DNA from: Bacteroidia bacterium
Lineage (GTDB): Bacteria > Bacteroidota > Bacteroidia > Bacteroidales > UBA12481
Reading direction: 5' to 3'
Assembly (NCBI GenBank): GCA_026391235.1
Contig: JAPLDV010000334.1
Span: forward strand, 1-12,128
Length of the DNA: 12,128 nucleotides
This document shows positions 7,206-12,128 of this stretch, piece by piece. The notes beneath the pieces are model-generated. The model did no database searches, was not told the origin of the DNA, and saw nothing but the letters and a program-made list of their open reading frames with translations. The position numbers and the translations under genes are program-made. Position 1 is the stretch's first letter. Every line of letters begins with the position of its first letter.

Positions 7206-8384
7206 ATGGTAAATGAATTTGATGACATACATCCGTATCATGATAGCGAAATCCCGGAAGCAATGCAGCGCATTGTCAATAATCCCTTCTTTGGTACAGT
7301 TGTAAAATTCTTTTATCCGGATGTGCCCATTGAGGCGATAAAGGCAAAGTTCCTAACTTTTACCAGCGTGTATGGGTTTCAGGCAAATTTTATGGATTTT
7401 GCAATTCGCAGCATTGTGAAGAAGACGTCGTCAGGATTGTCGTACAACGGCTTTGAACACCTATTGCCTTCAAAAAATTACATCTTTATTTCAAATCACC
7501 GGGATATCCTCCTCGACTCTGCTATCCTCCAGATTTTACTATTTGCCAATAAACTTGACACCTCCGAAATTTCGTTCGGCGATAACCTCATGAGCTCCGA
7601 ATTCATTATAGATATTGGTAAATCAAATAAAATGTTCAGACTCACCCGGGGAGGAACGCCCAAGCAGATTTTTGCCAATTCGATGAACACATCGAAATAC
7701 ATAAGGTACGCCATAAACGAAAAAATGCAATCTGTTTGGATCGCTCAGCGCAATGGACGTACCAAGGACGGAAACGACCAAACACAACAGGCTGTGCTTA
7801 AAATGTTTGGAATGAGTGGGGGAGACAGTTTTTCGCAAAAGTTCTCGGAATTGAACATTGCACCAATCGCTGTATCCTATGAATACGACCCTTGTGATTT
7901 TATGAAAACCAGCGAAATATATATCAGTCGGCGGCAAGCTTATGTAAAGGCACCCGGCGAAGATGTGAAGAGCATTATTACCGGGATAAAGCAATTCAAA
8001 GGAAGGATACATCTGGCGGTTACCCCTCCCGTTTCTGATGAAGAGCTGCTCCGCATTGAGGATACTCCTGAGAGTGAACGAATACAGGGTTTAGCCACTT
8101 TAATTGACAATCGCATATTTCAGAATTACAAACTTTGGAATACCCATTACATAGCCTATGATATGTTGTTTGGTGCTACTTTTGAGAGCATTTATTCAGC
8201 TTCCGAAAAAGCCGCGTTTGCTGATTACATGAACAAGATGCTCTCGAAAATTGAAGGCGATAAAGTTGAATTAGAATCCATATTTCTGGGGATTTATGCC
8301 AACCCTGTTGTAAATCATATCAAAGTAAACGGCACGGTAAAACAAGAATACAAGGGAACTCCGGTAATATTGGAAAGTTCCTGA
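7206..8384 (+). CDS. Second, divergent PlsC-family acyltransferase
   Basis: From the ATG at 7206 this is a 392-residue protein; a TTG at 7197, directly after the ligase stop, would add three residues. It has SNHRDILLDS near 96-105, corresponding to the acyltransferase His-Asp motif, and AQRNGRTKDG near 181-190 in place of FPEGTRS. This is a recognisable Bacteroidota branch of glycerol-phosphate/lysophospholipid acyltransferases that is longer than ordinary PlsC (about 240 residues). Five residues lie between the His and the second Asp instead of the canonical four. It has no strong N-terminal membrane anchor. It sits immediately behind the ligase and ends the cluster, so it may acylate a lipid with the cluster's product or supply a precursor; the acceptor cannot be told from sequence. 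Confidence 0.78.
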   Translation: MVNEFDDIHPYHDSEIPEAMQRIVNNPFFGTVVKFFYPDVPIEAIKAKFLTFTSVYGFQANFMDFAIRSIVKKTSSGLSYNGFEHLLPSKNYIFISNHRDILLDSAILQILLFANKLDTSEISFGDNLMSSEFIIDIGKSNKMFRLTRGGTPKQIFANSMNTSKYIRYAINEKMQSVWIAQRNGRTKDGNDQTQQAVLKMFGMSGGDSFSQKFSELNIAPIAVSYEYDPCDFMKTSEIYISRRQAYVKAPGEDVKSIITGIKQFKGRIHLAVTPPVSDEELLRIEDTPESERIQGLATLIDNRIFQNYKLWNTHYIAYDMLFGATFESIYSASEKAAFADYMNKMLSKIEGDKVELESIFLGIYANPVVNHIKVNGTVKQEYKGTPVILESS

Positions 8385-8410
8385 CTTTTGGCAAAACGGT
8401 GGTAGCAGCA

Positions 8411-8433
8411 GTGACGCATAATCGCTTTTTTTT
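8411..8433 (+). terminator. Weak candidate intrinsic terminator after the cluster
   Basis: A short stem (GTGA 8411-8414 with TCGC 8422-8425, including one G-U pair) is followed at once by eight Ts (8426-8433). Its position, 27 bases after the acyltransferase stop, suits a terminator. The stem is too short to be convincing by itself. Confidence 0.3.
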
Positions 8434-8459
8434 GCAGGAATGCAGTCATGGGTTGCCTG

Positions 8460-8484
8460 TAGAGACGCATATTTGCGTCTTCTA
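8460..8484. repeat. REP-like hairpin (TAGAGACGCA...TGCGTCT)
   Basis: AGACGCA (8463-8469) and TGCGTCT (8474-8480) form a perfect 7-bp stem with a 4-base loop. TAG (8460-8462) pairs with CTA (8482-8484) past a single bulged T. The GTAGAGACGC core resembles a dispersed intergenic palindrome I recall from many Bacteroidota and cyanobacterial genomes. Only one copy is in this window. It has no T-tract, so it is not a good terminator. Confidence 0.6.
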
Positions 8485-8624
8485 TGCTTGCAGGGAGTTA
8501 AAATTATAAGCTTGATTACCAAAGGATTAACGGAAAAACATTTGTGTTTTGTACTTTCTGCGGACAACATGTAGTATAGATTATATATATTGGCATTGGC
8601 ATATTAACTTAAAACTTAGACAAT

Positions 8625-10229
8625 ATGAAAAAGATTTGTTGCTTATTTCTTAGTATTTGCTTTTTTGCCCAGGTGGGTTTTGCGGGCGGAATCGTTACAA
8701 ATACAAACCAAAGCGCTGCATGGGTGCGGACCCTGGTCCGGGATGCGTCTATTAATATTGATGCTGTTTATTTCAATCCTGCCGGAGTTGCCCGGTTGGC
8801 TGACGGATTTTACGTTGAAGTCAATAATCAGACTATCTCACAAACACGGACAATTACCAATAATTACCCTTTGCTGAAAAATGCAAAATATGAGGCCGCA
8901 GTTTCGGCACCTTTTTTTCCTTCTGCTTTTGTTGCATTTAAGAAGGGCAACTTTGCCGTTCATGCCGGATTTGGGGTTGTTGGTGGCGGCGGAAGTGCTG
9001 AATACAAAACCGGACTTCCATCTTTTGAAATGGGTATTTCAGATTTGAAAGTCAAATTGGCATCGGCCGGGGTAACAGATTATTCATCACAGATCTATTT
9101 TAAGGGATCATCAACATATATTGGGATTCAATTAGGCGCCACATATAAAATAAATGAGTTTATTGCTGTAGGCTATGGTGCCAGATACATTATGGCAACA
9201 AATACGTATTCGGGATATATTAAAAGTATTCAAATAAATCCAGGAGGCGGACCATTGATGAGAGCGGATGCATTCTTTACCGGAAGGGCAACGGCGTTAA
9301 AACCTGCTGTTGACGGAACAAATTATCTAGTTACCGCCGGTGCCGGAGCTTATACCTTTGCACAACTTCAGGGAGCCGGCCAAATTACCGCAACTCAACG
9401 TGCTCAACTTGAAGGAGGCTTGTTAGCTCTTGGATATCCACAAGCCGCTATTGATGCAATGAATATGAATACTGCTTATGCCACATACAATGGAGCCTAT
9501 AATCAAATGCTTGGCGGTGCTGCTCAAACTGCAGATAAAGAAGTAGATGTCACGCAAGAAGGGACTTCAATTACTCCAATTGTCAGCGTCGATTTATCGA
9601 TGTTGGATGGTAAACTGGGAATCGCTTTAAAGTATGAACATAAAACCCCACTTGAGCTTACAAACGCAACAGTGGTTGATGGTTCCGGGATGTTCCCGGA
9701 CAAGGTGGTTGTCCCGTCAGAAATGCCTGCCTTATTGTCTGTGGGCGTCCGTTACAGCATTTCAGACAAATTCCGTACGCAAGTGGGTGTTCATTATTAC
9801 ATGGACAGGGCAGCCAAATATGGGAAAATGGATCCGGTCACAAAAGCGTATGTTACCAACGGAACAGAAGTTACCTTCAGCGACGGAACCAAAGGCGCCT
9901 ATTTAGATGGTGATTCCTATGAAGCAGGTATTTCATTTGAATATGATGTTGTTAAAATGCTTTCTGTGAGTGCCGGATATATTTACGCGTCACAGTCTCC
10001 TTCCAACTATTATCAAACCGATATGAGTTACAGTTTAAACACCAATACAATCGGATTTGGAGCAGCTCTTCACCTGATAGACAGGCTGGAGGTAAACCTT
10101 GGATTTTTGAACACATGGTACACCGGTGCCGACAAAACTTTTAAATCCGGTACCATCAACGTAATAGAATCATACAAGAAAACAACTTATTTATTCGCAA
10201 TCGGTCTGGGATACCGGTTTGGGAAATAA
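8625..10229 (+). CDS. OMPP1/FadL/TodX-family outer-membrane transporter
   Basis: A 534-residue outer-membrane beta-barrel protein. Residues 1-20 are a signal peptide (MKKICC.., cleavage likely after VGFA). The mature start has the family pattern: NQSAAWVRTLVRD at 28-40, then DAVYFNPAG at 46-54, whose NPA motif lies in the hatch region. Many alternating strands follow, and the end YLFAIGLGYRFGK is typical of a final barrel strand. A long Ala/Gly-rich insert at roughly 215-310 is probably an extracellular loop. FadL relatives import long-chain fatty acids and other hydrophobic compounds across the outer membrane. The leader is A/T-rich (AACTTAGACAAT) with no Shine-Dalgarno site, usual for the phylum. 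A TACTTTCT at 8552-8559 is an imperfect -7 box without a clear -33 partner. The gene is monocistronic, bounded by the REP-like hairpin and a strong terminator. A link to the upstream lipid cluster is plausible but unproven. Confidence 0.9.
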   Translation: MKKICCLFLSICFFAQVGFAGGIVTNTNQSAAWVRTLVRDASINIDAVYFNPAGVARLADGFYVEVNNQTISQTRTITNNYPLLKNAKYEAAVSAPFFPSAFVAFKKGNFAVHAGFGVVGGGGSAEYKTGLPSFEMGISDLKVKLASAGVTDYSSQIYFKGSSTYIGIQLGATYKINEFIAVGYGARYIMATNTYSGYIKSIQINPGGGPLMRADAFFTGRATALKPAVDGTNYLVTAGAGAYTFAQLQGAGQITATQRAQLEGGLLALGYPQAAIDAMNMNTAYATYNGAYNQMLGGAAQTADKEVDVTQEGTSITPIVSVDLSMLDGKLGIALKYEHKTPLELTNATVVDGSGMFPDKVVVPSEMPALLSVGVRYSISDKFRTQVGVHYYMDRAAKYGKMDPVTKAYVTNGTEVTFSDGTKGAYLDGDSYEAGISFEYDVVKMLSVSAGYIYASQSPSNYYQTDMSYSLNTNTIGFGAALHLIDRLEVNLGFLNTWYTGADKTFKSGTINVIESYKKTTYLFAIGLGYRFGK

Positions 10230-10319
10230 ACCTGACAGCTTTAGGGAAGGCTGGGAAATGCACATTAGACCAGCCGGCTTTATCTAAAGCAGGGTAATGA
10301 AATTTAAACCTGACAGCTT
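10228..10319 (+). repeat. Direct repeat of AAACCTGACAGCTT (10228-10241 and 10306-10319)
   Basis: The same 14 bases occur once over the stop codon of the outer-membrane protein gene and again as the left arm of its terminator 78 bases further on. Either copy can pair with the terminator's right arm (10326-10339). Between them a nested stem is possible: GCTTTAG 10238-10244 with CTAAAGC 10284-10290, enclosing GGCTGG 10249-10254 with CCAGCC 10270-10275. The arrangement looks like a duplicated terminator arm or an alternative-pairing 3' end. Confidence 0.8.
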
Positions 10320-10342
10320 AAGGAAAAGCTGTCAGGTTTTTT
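10306..10342 (+). terminator. Strong intrinsic terminator of the FadL-family gene
   Basis: AAACCTGACAGCTT (10306-10319) pairs perfectly with AAGCTGTCAGGTTT (10326-10339), giving a 14-bp stem with a 6-base loop. The right arm runs directly into a T-tract (10337-10342). The A-run at the left foot means it could also work on the opposite strand. It lies 77 bases after the outer-membrane protein stop. Confidence 0.92.
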
Positions 10343-10363
10343 GCGTGGTACGGATATATTGCG

Positions 10364-10377
10364 TATGTTCGAACATA
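10364..10377. promoter_or_regulatory. 14-bp perfect palindrome, candidate operator of the lost toxin-antitoxin module
   Basis: TATGTTCGAACATA is a perfect palindrome ending 15 bases before the antitoxin remnant's ATG (10393). Type II antitoxins, alone or with toxin, commonly bind such sites to repress their own operon. The position fits; the function is inferred. Confidence 0.5.
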
Positions 10378-10392
10378 TTATTATTTTTTCTT

Positions 10393-10528
10393 ATGGATAC
10401 TAAATTGACATTGAAACTTGATAAGAATGTGATTGATAGAGCTAAAGAATACACTTGTCATGTTGGATTTATTGGGCGAGCGAATGCCGTTTTATAATTC
10501 AATTGCAAAAATTGCAACTCCTGAATGA
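10393..10528 (+). pseudogene. Deletion scar of a DUF6364-like antitoxin / PIN-domain toxin pair
   Basis: The frame from ATG 10393 begins MDTKLTLKLDKNVIDRAKEY, which matches my memory of the start of DUF6364-type antitoxins found beside PIN toxins in Bacteroidota. After about 20 codons similarity ends and the frame stops at 10495-10497. In the +1 frame, from about 10457, the sequence reads VMLDLLGERMPFYNSIAKIA, characteristic of the segment just after the first catalytic Asp of Bacteroidota PIN toxins (LDTNVxLDLL.R.PFY). That frame ends at a TGA at 10526-10528. The simplest reading is one deletion removing the rest of the antitoxin and the first codons of the toxin, plus loss of the toxin's remainder after ATPE. 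Neither protein can be functional. The scar ends exactly on the start of the next gene (ATGA), which may be chance. Confidence 0.75.
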
Positions 10529-11235
10529 AAACTCTTCTTATCATTCTCCTTTCTGTTCTATTTATCGGAAAGTCATTCTCACAAACGATCCTGCTGCCGG
10601 TGGTCAATGTAAAAAGTCACAAAACTTTAACGATTGAGAAAATTGAATCTTCTGAACAACAGACAACAGTTTATCTGAGTATTGAAAATCAGAAAACCGA
10701 AGGTGAAGCCTGGTTTTGTGCAGATAAGAATATCTATATAAAGAATACCCAGGGAGCTGAAATTTATTACATAACAAAATCTGAAGGAATTCCCACCTGT
10801 CCTGATACCTATAAATTTAAAAAGCCCGGCGAAATTTTACAGTTTAAATTAATTTTCCCTAAGATTTTATCTACAATTAAGGAAATTGATATTGTTGAAA
10901 ATTGTACCGATAATTGTTTTTATTTTAAAGGAGTAATATTGGATCCCGTAACGAATGCCGATATCAAGCTATTTGAAAAAGGGGTTGCCTTGTATACCAA
11001 TAAAAAGCTTGAAGATGCACTAAATTGTTTCCTCGAGTTAACACTAAATATAATAGATAAAAAATCAAACCTTTACGCTTATTCATTGTATTTTATTCCC
11101 CTGATTTATTTTGAAAAGGGCGATAAGGAAAATGCCAGTAAAGAATATGCGAAATTGGTAAATTCATCGGTGACGGATAGGGACATTCTTATTGAAAAGC
11201 TGAGCAAAGAAGAGTTTTTTAAGAATCTGAAGTAA
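10525..11235 (+). CDS. Secreted protein of unknown function with TPR-like C-terminus
   Basis: A 236-residue protein. Residues 1-19 are a clear signal peptide (MKTLLIILLSVLFIGKSFS, then Q), so it is exported, probably to the periplasm. The middle part (about 35-145) is beta-rich and has several Cys residues (in WFCADK, TCPDTY and NCTDNCFYF) that could form disulfides. From about 148 on, helices of the type FEKGVALYTNKKLEDALNCF and YFEKGDKENASKEYAKL look like one and a half to two tetratricopeptide repeats. I do not recognise the family and give no function. The ATG overlaps the stop of the PIN-toxin remnant. It is more AT-rich by eye than the lipid cluster. No clear terminator follows; 11236-11395 holds nothing I can support. 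Confidence 0.75.
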   Translation: MKTLLIILLSVLFIGKSFSQTILLPVVNVKSHKTLTIEKIESSEQQTTVYLSIENQKTEGEAWFCADKNIYIKNTQGAEIYYITKSEGIPTCPDTYKFKKPGEILQFKLIFPKILSTIKEIDIVENCTDNCFYFKGVILDPVTNADIKLFEKGVALYTNKKLEDALNCFLELTLNIIDKKSNLYAYSLYFIPLIYFEKGDKENASKEYAKLVNSSVTDRDILIEKLSKEEFFKNLK

Positions 11236-11395
11236 GAAATGTAATAACTATTATGAGTCATGCAGCGGAATGCTGATTTTCGTTTTCGATCTGTATATTA
11301 CACAGCCTCTTTAGTATGAAAAAGTTTGCGAACTTCCTGATACTCTTGAAACAAAAACTACCAATCATTGTAAACAATCCTTTTAACTCTGATAT

Positions 11396-11677
11396 ATGTT
11401 TTCCATACTCCCCGGTTTTATTTATAAGGCATCCGGGGTTAACCGGCCATTGAGAGCCAATGAAGACCGTCCCCAGGATAATCTGAACAGGACTTACTGC
11501 CGCGATCAGATCAACAAGGTGGCGAACGCTGTCAGGGAGATCATTAACGCGATAAAAAAACCTGATCAACCAGGTGTAGCGGTTTCCGGGATCGTTGTCA
11601 CCGAAAAATCCAAAAGGCTAAAGAAATGGAACCCTAGGGTGCGGGCTATCGATATGCAGGAAGATGGGCCTGCCTGA
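11396..11677 (+). CDS. Doubtful small ORF, possibly a gene remnant
   Basis: A 93-residue frame that matches no family I know. The N-terminal ~15 residues (MFSILPGFIYKASG) read poorly, while the part from about 20 on (RANEDRPQDN.., then DQINKVANAVREIINAIKK) has the charge pattern of a real helical protein. It is visibly richer in G+C than the preceding gene. Its frame is the same as that of the lipoprotein downstream and is interrupted only by the TGA at 11675-11677. It could be a small protein, a fragment of a larger lost gene, or chance. Confidence 0.35.
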   Translation: MFSILPGFIYKASGVNRPLRANEDRPQDNLNRTYCRDQINKVANAVREIINAIKKPDQPGVAVSGIVVTEKSKRLKKWNPRVRAIDMQEDGPA

Positions 11678-11779
11678 GAAGTAGAAGAAACCGCTGTGAT
11701 CAAACAAATCTTACTTTCAAATCCTTTTGGAAGGAAGCATGAAATGTTATCTTTACTCCAATCTGAAATCAACAGTAAA

Positions 11780-12128
11780 ATGAAAAGCTCAGGTTTCCAC
11801 AAATTGCCCATCCTCTTTTTTCTTTCAACCCTGCTGTTTGCCGGATGCGAAAAGCCGAATACCGCCCCGGTGGCAGATTTTTCCTTCTCGCCGGCGTCAG
11901 GGGCCATGGATACCCTGTTTACTTTCGATGCATCAGGAAGTTCAGATACTGATGACGACATCTCAAAACTCGAAGTGCGCTGGGACTGGGAAGCGGATGG
12001 CGTCTGGGATACGGATTACTCTGCGGTAAAGACTGCCAATCATCGGTTTAAAGATTTCGCAGATAATTACGTCATACTCGGGGTAAAAGATACAAAGGGG
12101 CTTACAGCCTCCCTGAAAAAACCGGTCT
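11780..12128 (+). CDS. PKD-domain lipoprotein (3' partial)
   Basis: The frame is open from 11780 to the window end (116 codons). Residues 1-22 are a lipoprotein signal peptide with lipobox FAGC, Cys23 being the lipidation site. From about 28 a PKD (polycystic kidney disease-like) immunoglobulin fold begins: TAPVADFSFSP, TFDASGSSDTDDD, then RWDWEADGVWDTDY, with the hydrophobic strands and WDWDxDG-type core usual in Bacteroidota surface lipoproteins. PKD domains are spacer or binding modules, so the protein's main function, if any, lies beyond the window. An in-frame ATG at 11744 preceded by AAGGAAG is an alternative start, but 11780 gives the more normal signal peptide. The gene is G+C richer by eye than the TPR-like gene upstream. 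Confidence 0.82.
   Translation, partial: MKSSGFHKLPILFFLSTLLFAGCEKPNTAPVADFSFSPASGAMDTLFTFDASGSSDTDDDISKLEVRWDWEADGVWDTDYSAVKTANHRFKDFADNYVILGVKDTKGLTASLKKPV

Noticed and set aside
7623..8012. 129-residue minus-strand ORF
   Set aside because: It is a shadow of the second acyltransferase gene, with no domain signature.
8535..8550. AAAACA/TGTTTT hairpin upstream of the transporter gene
   Set aside because: A six-bp AT-rich stem is expected by chance in such sequence, and there is no T-tract or conserved context.
10297..10497. 66-residue ORF starting inside the terminator
   Set aside because: Its first part is the terminator hairpin read as protein. Only the part from 10393 resembles a known family, and it is given as the antitoxin remnant.
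11261..11275. CAGC/GCTG mini-hairpin after the TPR-like gene as a terminator
   Set aside because: Only four paired bases, and the following sequence is not an uninterrupted T-tract.
11258..11961. Two overlapping minus-strand ORFs (103 and 131 residues)
   Set aside because: They lie opposite the better-supported plus-strand frames, have no recognisable domains, and the second is antisense to the lipoprotein signal peptide and PKD region.

Overview
The window looks like a Bacteroidota (Bacteroidetes) chromosome. It is AT-rich, has A/T-rich leaders with few Shine-Dalgarno sites, and carries families typical of that phylum: an acyltransferase/methyltransferase protein of the kind fused to MMPL exporters, an OMPP1/FadL-type barrel, a DUF6364-PIN toxin-antitoxin remnant and a PKD lipoprotein. 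All recognisable genes are on the + strand.

Region 1 (1-8384) is a tightly packed lipid or polyene metabolism cluster. In order it holds: a PlsC acyltransferase with a C-terminal methyltransferase-like domain, open to the window edge and probably the tail of a larger fusion; two tandem CrtI/retinol-saturase-like FAD oxidoreductases; a B12-type radical SAM enzyme; a small unrecognised protein; a PaaK-like acyl/aryl-CoA ligase; and a second, divergent acyltransferase. Genes overlap by ATGA or lie a few bases apart, except for a 93-base gap before the ligase. A coherent reading, which is inference, is that a carboxylic acid is activated by the ligase, a long chain is remodelled by the desaturase/saturase-like enzymes and the radical SAM enzyme, and the product is transferred to a lipid by the acyltransferases. 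The mix recalls aryl-polyene/flexirubin-type clusters and, more distantly, the CrtI plus radical SAM genes proposed for ladderane lipids.

Two genes of this cluster are broken. The second oxidoreductase lost about 227 bases near its 3' end and ends out of frame; its true C-terminus is still readable in the next frame and would have ended in an ATGA overlap with the radical SAM gene. The ligase has lost one base near 7011, so its C-terminal domain lies in another frame. Neither break is at a homopolymer, so decay of the pathway is at least as likely as sequence error.

Region 2 (8385-10342) has a short spacer with a REP-like hairpin, a FadL-family outer-membrane protein gene, and a strongly structured 3' region ending in a 14-bp-stem intrinsic terminator whose left arm is also present as a direct repeat at the stop codon.

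Region 3 (10343-12128) starts with a 14-bp perfect palindrome followed by a deletion scar that joins the first ~20 codons of a DUF6364-like antitoxin to an internal ~20 codons of its PIN-domain toxin, out of frame. Then come a secreted TPR-like protein of unknown role, a doubtful small ORF, and the 5' part of a PKD-domain lipoprotein that runs off the window. No tRNA, rRNA, CRISPR array or intact insertion sequence was seen.
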